From Actinophytocola xinjiangensis (GTDB lineage: Bacteria; Actinomycetota; Actinomycetes; Mycobacteriales; Pseudonocardiaceae): DNA of 64,000 bases. Where the stretch lies: positions 434,001-498,000 of the forward strand of contig NZ_MSIF01000001.1 in the NCBI RefSeq assembly GCF_001921215.1, read 5' to 3'. Shown here one piece after another: positions 45,299 through 53,323 of this stretch. A program made the translations under genes and the position numbers. The notes under the pieces were generated by a model that saw only the letters and a list, made by a program, of their open reading frames with translations, ran no database searches and was not told the DNA's origin. Within the stretch, counting starts at the first letter, position 1. Each line of letters opens with the position of its first letter.

Positions 45299-46716
45299 CC
45301 ACCATCGAACCGTCGGCGCTGCGCGAGCTGTTCCTGTTCGAGCACCTGACCGACGAGCAGCTGGCCTGGATCTCGGCCACCGCCGACGTCGTCTCGTGCG
45401 CCGCCGGTGAGGTCGTCGCGCCGGAGGGCGATCCGGCGGAGTGCTTCTACGTGCTGCTGTCCGGCACGATCACGCTGACCCGCCGGGTGCGCGGCGACGA
45501 GGTGGAGGTGGTGCGCTCGGACTCCCCTGGCGTCTACGCCGGCGCCACCCAGTTCTACCTCGGCGACCAGGTCGACCAGCACTACATGGCCTCGCTCAAC
45601 GCGATCACCGACTGTGAGCTGCTGGCGTTGCCGGTGGCGGAGTTCGCGCCGAGGTTCGCCGAGTGGTTCCCGATGGCCGTGCACCTGTTGCAGGGCATGT
45701 TCGTCGGCATCCGCAACTCCGACGAGCTGGTCGCCCAGCGCGAACGGCTGCTGGCGCTGGGCAAGCTCACCGCGGGCCTGACCCACGAGCTGAACAACCC
45801 GGCGGCGGCCGCGGTCCGGGCGACCGAGACGCTGCGGGAGCGGGTCGCGGGCATGCGCCACAAGCTGGCGCTGCTGGCCGACGGCCACTTCGACGGCCTC
45901 CAGCTGCACCGGCTGACCAAGATCCAGGACAAGTTCGTCGACCGGATCGCCGAGGCGCCCAGGCTCACCCCGATCCAGGTCGCCGACCGCGAGGACGAGC
46001 TGGGGGAGTGGCTGGAGGACCGCGACGTCACCGGCGGCTGGGACCTCGCGCCGGTGTTCGTCACCGCCGGAATCACCGTCAGTGACCTCGACGAGCTGGC
46101 CGGTGTGGTGGAGCCGGACTTCTTCGAGCCGGCGCTGCGCTGGCTGGCCTACACGGTGGAGACCGAGAACCTGCTGCTGGAGATCAAGGACAGCACCGGC
46201 CGGATCTCCGCCCTGGTCGGCGCGGCCAAGCAGTACTCGCAGCTGGACCGCTCGGCCCACCAGACCATCGACGTGCACGAGGGCCTGGACGCCACCGTGG
46301 TGATGCTCGCCGGCAAGATCCCCGACGGCGTGCGGGTGGTGAAGGACTACGACCGTTCGCTGCCCAGGATCCCGGCCTACGCCGCCGAGCTGAACCAGGT
46401 GTGGACCAACCTGATCGACAACGCCGTGGACGCCGTCGACGGCGAGGGCACGATCACCCTGCGTACCGCCCTGGACGGCGACCGCGTGCTGGTGGAAGTG
46501 ATCGACACCGGCCCCGGTGTCCCGGCGGAGCTGCGGCGGCGGGTGTTCGAGCCGTTCTTCACCACCAAGGGCGTCGGCCAGGGCACCGGCCTCGGGCTGG
46601 ACGTGTCGTGGCGGGTGGTGGTCAACCGGCACGGCGGGGACCTGCGGGTGGTCTCCGCACCCGGCGACACGCACTTCCAGGTCCGGCTGCCCACGGAGTC
46701 CGCCGCCGGCCGCTGA
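45295..46716 (+). CDS. Histidine kinase with cNMP-binding sensor domain
   Basis: 473 residues. An N-terminal cyclic-nucleotide-binding-type beta-barrel (~1-130, EGDPAECFYVLLSG) precedes the kinase. The H-box is LTHELNNPAAAA (~162), and the ATPase motifs are NLIDNAVDAV (N), DTGPGVP (G1), FEPFFTTK (F) and GTGLGLDVS (G2). No membrane segment, so it senses inside the cell. It probably phosphorylates the receiver of the coupled upstream flavoprotein. The ligand of the barrel is unknown; family members may bind nucleotides, haem or nothing. Confidence 0.92.
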   Translation: MTTIEPSALRELFLFEHLTDEQLAWISATADVVSCAAGEVVAPEGDPAECFYVLLSGTITLTRRVRGDEVEVVRSDSPGVYAGATQFYLGDQVDQHYMASLNAITDCELLALPVAEFAPRFAEWFPMAVHLLQGMFVGIRNSDELVAQRERLLALGKLTAGLTHELNNPAAAAVRATETLRERVAGMRHKLALLADGHFDGLQLHRLTKIQDKFVDRIAEAPRLTPIQVADREDELGEWLEDRDVTGGWDLAPVFVTAGITVSDLDELAGVVEPDFFEPALRWLAYTVETENLLLEIKDSTGRISALVGAAKQYSQLDRSAHQTIDVHEGLDATVVMLAGKIPDGVRVVKDYDRSLPRIPAYAAELNQVWTNLIDNAVDAVDGEGTITLRTALDGDRVLVEVIDTGPGVPAELRRRVFEPFFTTKGVGQGTGLGLDVSWRVVVNRHGGDLRVVSAPGDTHFQVRLPTESAAGR

Positions 46717-46752
46717 CATGCGGGTGCCCGTGATCTGGGTGATGCTACGGGC

Positions 46753-49125
46753 ATGGCTGAGGCGTTGGCGGTGGAGCCGGGGCGCGACGTCCTGGGGTCG
46801 GTGGACGCGTACTGGCGGGCGGCGAACTACCTGTCGGTCGGGCAGATCTACCTGCTGGACAACCCGTTGCTGCGGGAACCGCTGCGGGTGGAGCACATCA
46901 AACCGCGACTGCTCGGGCACTGGGGCACCACGCCCGGCCTGAACTTCGTCTACGTCCACCTGAACCGGATCATCCGCGACCGTGGCCTGGACCTGATGTA
47001 CGTCACGGGTCCGGGCCACGGCGGCCCGGGTCTGCTGGCGAACACGTGGCTGGAGGGCAGCTACTCCGAGGACTACCCGGAGGTCGCCCGGGACGAGCGG
47101 GGAATGCGGGTGCTGTTCCGCCAGTTCTCCTTCCCCGGCGGGGTGCCAAGCCACGTCGCGCCCGAGGTCCCCGGCTCGATCCACGAGGGCGGTGAGCTCG
47201 GCTACTCGCTGGCGCACGCCTACGGCGCCGCGTTCGACAACCCCGACCTGGTGGTGGCGTGCGTGGTCGGCGACGGCGAGGCGGAGACCGGGCCGCTGGC
47301 CACCAGTTGGCACGCCAACAAGTTCCTCGACCCGGTGCACGACGGCGCCGTGCTGCCGATCCTGCACCTGAACGGGTACAAGATCGCCAACCCGACGGTG
47401 CTGGCCCGCATCCCGCACGAGGAGCTGGACGCGCTGCTGCGCGGCTACGGCTACGCGCCGCGCTACGTCACCGGCGACGATCCGGCGCGGATGCACCGCG
47501 ACATGGCGTCCACGATGGACGACGTGTTCACCGAGATCGCCGCGATCCAGCGCGCGGCGCGCTCGGGCGGGGTCGGCCGCCCCCGGTGGCCGATGATCGT
47601 GCTGCGCTCCCCGAAGGGCTGGACCGGTCCCTCCGATGTGGACGGTGTGCTGGTCGAGGGAACCTGGCGGGCCCACCAGGTTCCGCTCTCCGGCGTGCGG
47701 GACAACCCCGAGCACCTCGCGCTGCTGGAGCGGTGGCTGCGCTCCTACCGGCCCGAGGAACTGTTCGACGACAGCGGATGCCCGGTCCCGGAGCTGCTGG
47801 AGCAGGCGCCCACCGGCACCCGACGGATGGGCGCCAACCCGCACGCCAACGGCGGCCTGCTGCTCACACCGTTGGCACTGCCCGACTTCCGCGACTACGG
47901 CGTGCTGGTCGGCCAGCACGGCGGGTCCAGCTCCGAACCGACCCGCGAACTGGGCCGGTTCCTCTGCGAGGTCGTGCGGCGCAACGCCGTGAGCCGCAAC
48001 TTCCGGATCTTCGGCCCGGACGAGACCGCCTCCAACCGGCTCGACGCCGTCTACGACGCCACCGCCAAACAGTGGCAGGCGCAACTCCTGCCGGTCGACG
48101 AACACCTGGCCACCGAGGGCCGGGTCGTCGAGGTGCTCTCCGAGCACCTGTGCCAGGGCTGGCTGGAGGGCTACCTGCTCACCGGGCGGCACGGCCTGTT
48201 CTCCTGCTACGAGGCGTTCATCCACATCGTCGACTCGATGTTCAACCAGCACGCCAAGTGGTTGGAGACCAGCAAGAAGCTGGCCTGGCGGCGGCCGATC
48301 GCGTCGCTGAACTACCTGCTGACCTCGCACGTGTGGCGCCAGGACCACAACGGCTTCTCCCACCAGGACCCCGGCTTCATCGACCACGTGATGAACAAGA
48401 AGGCCGAGGTGATCCGGGTCTACCTGCCGCCGGACACCAACACGCTGCTCTCGGTCGCCGACCACTGCCTGCGCAGCCGCGACTACGTCAACGTCGTGGT
48501 GGCCGGCAAGAACGCCACCCCGGACTGGCTGTCGATGGACGAGGCCGCGCTGCACGCCGCCCGGGGCGCCGGGATCTGGGAGTGGGCCGGCGGCGAGACC
48601 GGCGACCAGCAGCCCGACGTCGTGCTGGGCTGTGCCGGCGACGCGCCGACGATGGAGGTCATGGCCGCCACCGCGCTGCTGCGCGAACACCTGCCGTCGC
48701 TGCGCGTGCGGGTGGTCAACGTCGTGGACCTGATGCGCCTGCAGCCGGACACCGAGCACCCGCACGGCATGACCGACCGCGAGTTCGACGCCCTGTTCAC
48801 CCGCGACCGGCCGGTCATCTTCGCCTACCACGGCTACCCGTGGCTGATCCACCGGTTGACCTACCGCCGCACCAACCACGCCAACCTCCACGTCCGGGGC
48901 TACAAGGAGGAGGGCACGACCACCACGCCCTTCGACATGCTGGTGCTCAACGACATGGACCGCTACCGGCTGGTCATCGACGTGCTCGACCGGGTGCCGG
49001 GGCTCGGTGAGCGGACCGCGCTGCTGCGCCAGCGGATGAGCGACGCCCGGATCCGCCACCACCGCTGGACCAGGGAACACGGCGAGGACCTGCCCGAGGT
49101 CCGCGACTGGACCTGGCCGTACTGA
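46753..49125 (+). CDS. xfp: Xylulose-5-phosphate/fructose-6-phosphate phosphoketolase
   Basis: 790 residues, normal for the family. TPP-dependent cleavage of xylulose 5-P or fructose 6-P to acetyl phosphate. Signature stretches: [19 protein letters not shown] (~78), [19 protein letters not shown] (TPP/Mg motif, ~175), [16 protein letters not shown], and [14 protein letters not shown] in the second domain. ackA follows after 10 nt and converts the acetyl phosphate to acetate with ATP gain, completing a bifid-shunt style bypass. Confidence 0.96.
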   Translation: MAEALAVEPGRDVLGSVDAYWRAANYLSVGQIYLLDNPLLREPLRVEHIKPRLLGHWGTTPGLNFVYVHLNRIIRDRGLDLMYVTGPGHGGPGLLANTWLEGSYSEDYPEVARDERGMRVLFRQFSFPGGVPSHVAPEVPGSIHEGGELGYSLAHAYGAAFDNPDLVVACVVGDGEAETGPLATSWHANKFLDPVHDGAVLPILHLNGYKIANPTVLARIPHEELDALLRGYGYAPRYVTGDDPARMHRDMASTMDDVFTEIAAIQRAARSGGVGRPRWPMIVLRSPKGWTGPSDVDGVLVEGTWRAHQVPLSGVRDNPEHLALLERWLRSYRPEELFDDSGCPVPELLEQAPTGTRRMGANPHANGGLLLTPLALPDFRDYGVLVGQHGGSSSEPTRELGRFLCEVVRRNAVSRNFRIFGPDETASNRLDAVYDATAKQWQAQLLPVDEHLATEGRVVEVLSEHLCQGWLEGYLLTGRHGLFSCYEAFIHIVDSMFNQHAKWLETSKKLAWRRPIASLNYLLTSHVWRQDHNGFSHQDPGFIDHVMNKKAEVIRVYLPPDTNTLLSVADHCLRSRDYVNVVVAGKNATPDWLSMDEAALHAARGAGIWEWAGGETGDQQPDVVLGCAGDAPTMEVMAATALLREHLPSLRVRVVNVVDLMRLQPDTEHPHGMTDREFDALFTRDRPVIFAYHGYPWLIHRLTYRRTNHANLHVRGYKEEGTTTTPFDMLVLNDMDRYRLVIDVLDRVPGLGERTALLRQRMSDARIRHHRWTREHGEDLPEVRDWTWPY

Positions 49126-49135
49126 GGAGCCCGGC

Positions 49136-50278
49136 ATGAACGTGCTCGTGGTCAACGCCGGCTCGTCGAGCCTCAAGGTCCGGCTGCTCGACGACGCCGA
49201 CGACGTCGTCGCCGCCCTGGACCTCGGCCGCTGGTCGGGCGGGCGGGAGACCGACGAACTCGAACGGTTCGTCTCCGGGCTCGGCACGGTCGACGCCGTC
49301 GGCCACCGCGTCGTCCACGGCGGCTCCGAGTTCCCCGGTCCCGTCCGACTCGCCGGCGACGTGCGCGGGCGGATCGCGGCCCTGGCCGAGCTCGCCCCGC
49401 TGCACCAGCCGCGCGGCGTCGCCGGCATCGACGCGATCACCGCCGTGCTGCCCGACGTCGCGGCGGTCGCCTGCTTCGACACGTCCTTCCACCGCGACCT
49501 GCCGGCCGCCGCGGCCACCTACGCCCTGCCCCGCGACTGGAACGAGCGGTGGGGCCTGCGCCGCTACGGCTTCCACGGCCTGTCCCACGCCTACGCCGCC
49601 GGCCGCGCCGCCGAGTTCCTGCGTCGCGGCGACGCGCGGGTGGTGACCTGCCACCTGGGGGCCGGCGCCTCGCTGGCCGCCGTGCTGGCCGGCCGCTCGG
49701 TCGACACCACCATGGGCTTCACCCCGCTGGAGGGCCTGGTGATGGCCACCCGCCCGGGCAGTGTCGACCCCGGGCTGCTGCTGTGGCTGCTGCGCCACGG
49801 CGGGATGAGCGTGGCGTCGCTGGGCGACGCGCTGGAGCACGAGTCCGGTCTCGCCGGGCTCACCGGCGGCGACGGCGACCTGCGCGAGGTGCGGCAGGGC
49901 GTGGAGACCGGCGACGAGCGGGCGGTCCGCGCGTTCGACGTCTACACCCACCGGCTGCGCCGCGAGATCGCCGGCATGGCCGCGGCCATGGACGGGCTCG
50001 ACGCGCTGGTGTTCACCGGCGGGGTCGGCGAGCACCAGCCGCCCGTGCGGACCGCGGCCGCCGCCGGCCTCGGCTTCCTGGGGGTGCGCCTGGACGAGGA
50101 CGCCAACCGGGCCGTGGCCGGCGACCAGGTGACCGACACCGAGATCACGGCCGGCGGCGCCGCCGTGCGCACGTTCGTGGTCACCGCCAGGGAGGACCGG
50201 GAGATCGCCCGGCAGGTCCGTGAGCTGCTCGGACGGGGGCGCTCAGGTCGCGAGCGCCCCCGCGACCGCCGACAATGA
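49136..50278 (+). CDS. ackA: Acetate kinase
   Basis: 380 residues. Motifs: VLVVNAGSSSLKVRLL at the N-terminus, CFDTSFHRDLP (~113), RYGFHGLSHAYA (~143) and LVFTGGVGEH near 289. Makes ATP from acetyl phosphate supplied by the phosphoketolase just upstream. No phosphotransacetylase gene is adjacent, which fits the phosphoketolase route. The Arg-rich tail (RGRSGRERPRDRRQ) is encoded by a strong hairpin sequence. Confidence 0.95.
   Translation: MNVLVVNAGSSSLKVRLLDDADDVVAALDLGRWSGGRETDELERFVSGLGTVDAVGHRVVHGGSEFPGPVRLAGDVRGRIAALAELAPLHQPRGVAGIDAITAVLPDVAAVACFDTSFHRDLPAAAATYALPRDWNERWGLRRYGFHGLSHAYAAGRAAEFLRRGDARVVTCHLGAGASLAAVLAGRSVDTTMGFTPLEGLVMATRPGSVDPGLLLWLLRHGGMSVASLGDALEHESGLAGLTGGDGDLREVRQGVETGDERAVRAFDVYTHRLRREIAGMAAAMDGLDALVFTGGVGEHQPPVRTAAAAGLGFLGVRLDEDANRAVAGDQVTDTEITAGGAAVRTFVVTAREDREIARQVRELLGRGRSGRERPRDRRQ
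50235..50261 (+). terminator. 10-bp perfect hairpin at the end of ackA
   Basis: GGGGGCGCTC (50235-50244) and GAGCGCCCCC (50252-50261) around a 7-nt loop, inside the last codons of ackA. No T-run follows. It could partly terminate the xfp-ackA transcript before the stress-protein gene, or protect its 3' end. GC-rich hairpins also arise by chance. Confidence 0.4.
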
Positions 50279-50282
50279 GCCG

Positions 50283-51185
50283 ATGAGCACGCTTACCGGA
50301 GGACCGGTCGTCGTCGGGGTGGACGGGTCGGAACGGGCCACGAACGCGATCGCGTGGGCCGCCGAGGAAGCCGCGCGGCACGGCGTCGCGCTGCGGCTGG
50401 TGCACGCCTGCGAGGTGCCGTTGGGGTACCCGGGCGGCATCATCGACCCGCAGGTGCTGCGTACCGCGCTGGAGGAGCAGGGCCGGACCTGGCTGGCCGA
50501 GGGCACCCGTGTCGCCAGGGCGACGGCCCCCGACATCCGCACCGAAGAGGTCTTCGAGCTCGCCCCGGCCGTTCCGCTGCTGGTCAAGGAGTCCCGGCAG
50601 GCCTCGCAGCTGGTGATCGGCAGCCGGGGCCTTGGCGGGTTCACCGGCCTGTTGATCGGTTCGACCTCGGTGTCGCTGGCCGGCCGGTCGCTGTGCCCGG
50701 TGGTGGTCGTGCGTGGCCGGACCGCCGAGGACGCGCCGCCGACCGAGGGCTCGGTCGTCGTCGGCGTCGACGGCACCCCGGTGGGCGAGGCGGCGATCGC
50801 CTACGCCTTCGAGGCGGCCTCGATGCGCCGAACCGACCTGATCGCCGTGCACACCTGGACCGACCTGCTGCTGGAGGTGGCCTTCGCCGGCGGGACCGAC
50901 GCGCTGGACTTCAGCTCGCTGGCCGAGCAGGCGGGCGAGCTGCTCGGCGAACGGCTGGCCGGTTTCCAGGAGAAGTACCCGGACGTCCACGTGCACCGGG
51001 AGATCCGGCGGGAGCGGGCGACGCACGCGTTGCTGCGGGCGGCCAAGCACGCCCAGCTCGTGGTGGTCGGCAGCCGGGGCCGGGGCGGCTTCCGGGGGCT
51101 GCTGCTCGGGTCGACGAGCCAGCACATGCTCTACCACGCTCCGTGTCCGGTCGCCGTCGTCCGCACCACCGAGGACGAGGGCTGA
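50283..51185 (+). CDS. Universal stress protein, two tandem Usp domains
   Basis: 300 residues with two Usp domains, ~8-145 and ~155-295. Each has the ATP-type motif G-x2-G-x9-G-S/T: GSRGLGGFTGLLIGSTS and GSRGRGGFRGLLLGSTS. ATG 50283 lies 4 nt after ackA. A GACAAT sequence 6 nt upstream of the ATG may allow separate leaderless expression. The link with phosphoketolase and acetate kinase suggests a starvation or low-oxygen response. Confidence 0.92.
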   Translation: MSTLTGGPVVVGVDGSERATNAIAWAAEEAARHGVALRLVHACEVPLGYPGGIIDPQVLRTALEEQGRTWLAEGTRVARATAPDIRTEEVFELAPAVPLLVKESRQASQLVIGSRGLGGFTGLLIGSTSVSLAGRSLCPVVVVRGRTAEDAPPTEGSVVVGVDGTPVGEAAIAYAFEAASMRRTDLIAVHTWTDLLLEVAFAGGTDALDFSSLAEQAGELLGERLAGFQEKYPDVHVHREIRRERATHALLRAAKHAQLVVVGSRGRGGFRGLLLGSTSQHMLYHAPCPVAVVRTTEDEG

Positions 51186-51301
51186 TCTCGGGCGCCCGGG
51201 CATCCTGCCACGCTTCGCCGATCGGTTCACCGGCGACACGCCGGACCCAATTCGCTTGTACCGCAGCGAGATCGATGGAACGGTACCGCCCATCAACTCG
51301 T

Positions 51302-51394
51302 CTGAGTGATCATGCGCGTCGTGTGCCGAAAGGGCGGGTTCCAGCTGGTTTGATCAAGGCCATAACGGGGCAGCCGGGCGCGGCGATCACTCAG
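51302..51394. repeat. 10-bp inverted repeat upstream of the DUF4383 gene
   Basis: CTGAGTGATC (51302-51311) and GATCACTCAG (51385-51394), 73 nt apart, in the 228-nt gap between the stress protein and DUF4383 genes. The right arm ends 19 nt before ATG 51414. No target duplication flanks it. The rest of the gap shows no gene and no clear promoter. Confidence 0.4.
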
Positions 51395-51413
51395 TGAGAC
51401 CGGGGAGGTATCG

Positions 51414-51905
51414 ATGAGGGAGAAGACCGGGCGACTCGTGGTCGCGGTCATCGCGGTGGTGTTCCTGCTGGCAGGCGTGCTGGGACTGGCGGAGGGCACG
51501 GTGCTGCGCACCAGTGGCCTGAACTCCGTGGTGCACCTCGTCTTCGGGCTCACGGGGCTCGCTGTTGTACGCAGCGTGCGCGGTTCGCGACGCTTCCTCA
51601 TCGCCGGTGGCGTGCTGTACGTGCTGTGGCACTACGGCGCGGTCACCGTGCTGACCAGTGGGTCCGGCGGCGCGCTGAACACCGCCAACGACTGGCTCAA
51701 CCTGTGGCTGGCGGCCAGCATGATCGCGCTCGCCTGCATCGTCGGTGAGCGGCCGGCGCCGCGTCGCCGGCCGCGTCAGCTCGCCAGCGTCGAGGACCCG
51801 CTGCCGTGGCGCCGTGGGCGGGCCGCGGTGCCCAGTGCCCGGCCGCCGCGTCGGCGTCCGGCCGCGGGCAACCGCCCCAGGTTCGCCGGGGCGGTCAGCC
51901 GCTAG
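51414..51905 (+). CDS. DUF4383 membrane protein
   Basis: 163 residues, four hydrophobic helices (VVAVIAVVFLLAGVLGLA; VVHLVFGLTGLAVV; FLIAGGVLYVLWHYGAV; NLWLAASMIALACIV) as in DUF4383 proteins, then a basic Arg/Pro-rich tail. ATG 51414 has GGGGAGG upstream. Function unknown; relatives are often stress-linked. Confidence 0.85.
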   Translation: MREKTGRLVVAVIAVVFLLAGVLGLAEGTVLRTSGLNSVVHLVFGLTGLAVVRSVRGSRRFLIAGGVLYVLWHYGAVTVLTSGSGGALNTANDWLNLWLAASMIALACIVGERPAPRRRPRQLASVEDPLPWRRGRAAVPSARPPRRRPAAGNRPRFAGAVSR

Positions 51906-51929
51906 GCCCTGGTTGACCTACTGGTTGAT

Positions 51930-52091
51930 CTAGTCGACGGCACTGCGGAAGAAGGCGAAGACCGACTGGATGCCGTCCCCGATCCAGCCGAAGATCGACT
52001 GGACGCCGTCGCCGAGCTGGGTCGGGTGGGCGATGAGGGTGTACACCAAAACCGCGGCCGCTGACAGCAGGAGTGCCTTCTTGATGTTCAT
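51930..52091 (-). CDS. 53-residue membrane peptide with 11-residue tandem repeat
   Basis: Starts MNIKKALLLSAAAVLVYTLIA, a single hydrophobic helix or signal sequence. The rest holds two near-identical 11-residue units: GDGVQSIFGWI (27-37) and GDGIQSVFAFF (38-48). Each has the spacing of an amphipathic helix with aromatic residues on one face. ATG 52091 follows GAGGTG with good spacing, better than any longer reading. Faces the siderophore-interacting flavoprotein gene. Function unknown; it could be a small membrane-active or membrane-associated peptide. Confidence 0.7.
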   Translation of the reverse strand: MNIKKALLLSAAAVLVYTLIAHPTQLGDGVQSIFGWIGDGIQSVFAFFRSAVD

Positions 52092-52201
52092 GGGCACCTC
52101 AGTTCCTCGGCCCGGATGACGGCGTGCGCCATGCAGGATCCTTCCCCATTGGTTGTATCGAACGTAGGGCATCGCGCTCCTGGGCGCGACGACCACCGGC
52201 G

Positions 52202-52207
52202 TAGTGT
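52202..52207 (+). promoter_or_regulatory. TAGTGT -10 element, leaderless start
   Basis: Ends exactly 6 nt before ATG 52214, with no ribosome-binding site in between. Same layout as at 39780 and 54638. Confidence 0.4.
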
Positions 52208-52213
52208 CGCGGC

Positions 52214-53014
52214 ATGACCGAACCTCGCAGGACACCAGCCGGGGGAGCGCGCCGGGAGCGCAGGCCCAAGCAGGCCCGGGTGGTGCGGGTGGAACGCCTG
52301 ACCCCGCACCTGACCCGGGTCGTGCTCGGCGGTGAGGGCCTGGCGGAGTTCTCCGCGGGGGAGTTCACCGACCACTACATCAAGATGCTCTTCCCGGTGG
52401 ACGGCGAGGAGCGGCCGAGGATGCGTACCTACACCGTGCGCCGCTGGGACGCCGACAGCCGCGAGCTGAGCGTCGACATCGTGCTGCACGGCGACGTCGG
52501 CCTCGCCGGCCCGTGGGCGATGCGCGCCGCGCCCGGCGACGAGGTCCAGTTCATGGGGCCGGGCGGGGAGTACGCGCCGTCGGCCGACGCCGACTGGCAC
52601 CTGCTGGCCGGCGACGAGAGCGCGCTGCCGGCGATCGCCGCGAGCCTGGAGCGGCTGCCGGCCGGGGCGCGGGCCCACGTGTTCGTGGAGGTCGACGGGC
52701 CGCAGGACGAGCAGAAGCTGGAGACGCCCGGCGAGGCGAGCGTGACCTGGTTGCACCGGGGGTCCGAGCGGGTCGGTGTGCCGCTGGTGCGCGCGGTGGC
52801 CGACCTGGACTTCCCGCCGGGGGACGTGCAGGCGTTCGTGCACGGTGAGGCCGGCTTCGTCAAGGAGCTGCGGCGGTTGCTGCTGGTGGACCGGGGTGTG
52901 CCGCGGGCGCGGGTGTCGATCTCGGGCTACTGGCGGCTCGGGCACGACGAGGACCGCTGGCAGGCGACCAAGCGGGACTGGAACCGGCAGGTCGAGGAGG
53001 AGCAGGGGGCGTGA
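52214..53014 (+). CDS. Siderophore-interacting protein (flavin ferric reductase)
   Basis: 266 residues of the SIP/ViuB family. RTYTVRRWD binds FAD (~75), and GPWA follows. The NAD(P)H half carries DESALPAI (~138), HGEAGFVKELRR (~212) and the terminal GYWRLGHDED typical of SIP. It reduces iron in imported ferric siderophores in the cytoplasm. No transporter is adjacent. A basic N-terminal stretch (~1-22) is extra. A large hairpin follows its stop. Confidence 0.92.
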   Translation: MTEPRRTPAGGARRERRPKQARVVRVERLTPHLTRVVLGGEGLAEFSAGEFTDHYIKMLFPVDGEERPRMRTYTVRRWDADSRELSVDIVLHGDVGLAGPWAMRAAPGDEVQFMGPGGEYAPSADADWHLLAGDESALPAIAASLERLPAGARAHVFVEVDGPQDEQKLETPGEASVTWLHRGSERVGVPLVRAVADLDFPPGDVQAFVHGEAGFVKELRRLLLVDRGVPRARVSISGYWRLGHDEDRWQATKRDWNRQVEEEQGA

Positions 53015-53029
53015 CCGGCCCGAACAGGG

Positions 53030-53077
53030 GTCAGGTCCGGCGGTTCCACGACGAGATCGGGAACGTCCGGACCTGAC
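53030..53077 (+). terminator. Strong hairpin terminator after the SIP gene
   Basis: Perfect 11-bp arms GTCAGGTCCGG (53030-53040) and CCGGACCTGAC (53067-53077), with an inner pair GGTTCC (53042-53047)/GGGAAC (53059-53064). Starts 16 nt after the stop. No T-run, as is common in actinobacteria. Confidence 0.65.
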
Positions 53078-53200
53078 GGTGATCCCCGAGGTGCTCTCGC
53101 CGGGGGTCGCTGGGCGGCGTTGTTCACCTTCGCCGGTGGGCTGGTGACCGACCGGTGGGTCCTCTGCACGGCCTGCACGCCCAGTTGACTCCAGTCTGGA

Positions 53201-53214
53201 CCGAAACTTTCGGG
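53201..53214. promoter_or_regulatory. Xylan-box-like motif 1
   Basis: CCGAAACTTTCGGG contains CGAAACTTTCG, the sequence I recall as the conserved repeat upstream of Streptomyces xylanase genes. It lies 110 nt before the start of a secreted esterase with a cellulose-binding domain, which gives it a sensible target. Confidence 0.55.
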
Positions 53215-53267
53215 TGTTCCGGCGCCTGTCGGACGTCGGAATCGTCCACACTTTGGTTCTTGAGTTT

Positions 53268-53281
53268 CGGAAACTTTCGGA
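53268..53281. promoter_or_regulatory. Xylan-box-like motif 2
   Basis: CGGAAACTTTCGGA keeps GAAACTTTC from motif 1, 67 nt downstream of it and 43 nt before the GTG of the esterase. An overlapping TTTCGGAAA adds a second dyad. Confidence 0.5.
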
Positions 53282-53323
53282 ACAAGAATCGAGGTGTCGC
53301 GTTCCCCTGCCCGAGGAGTGCCC

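Noticed and set aside
45163-49518. A 1451-codon open frame on the minus strand
   Set aside because: It lies opposite the histidine kinase, phosphoketolase and acetate kinase genes, is Arg/Gly/Val/His-rich without any domain, and is the usual mirror frame of GC-biased codons.
51302-51394. Miniature transposable element with terminal inverted repeats
   Set aside because: Only 10-bp arms, no target-site duplication and no second copy seen in the window.
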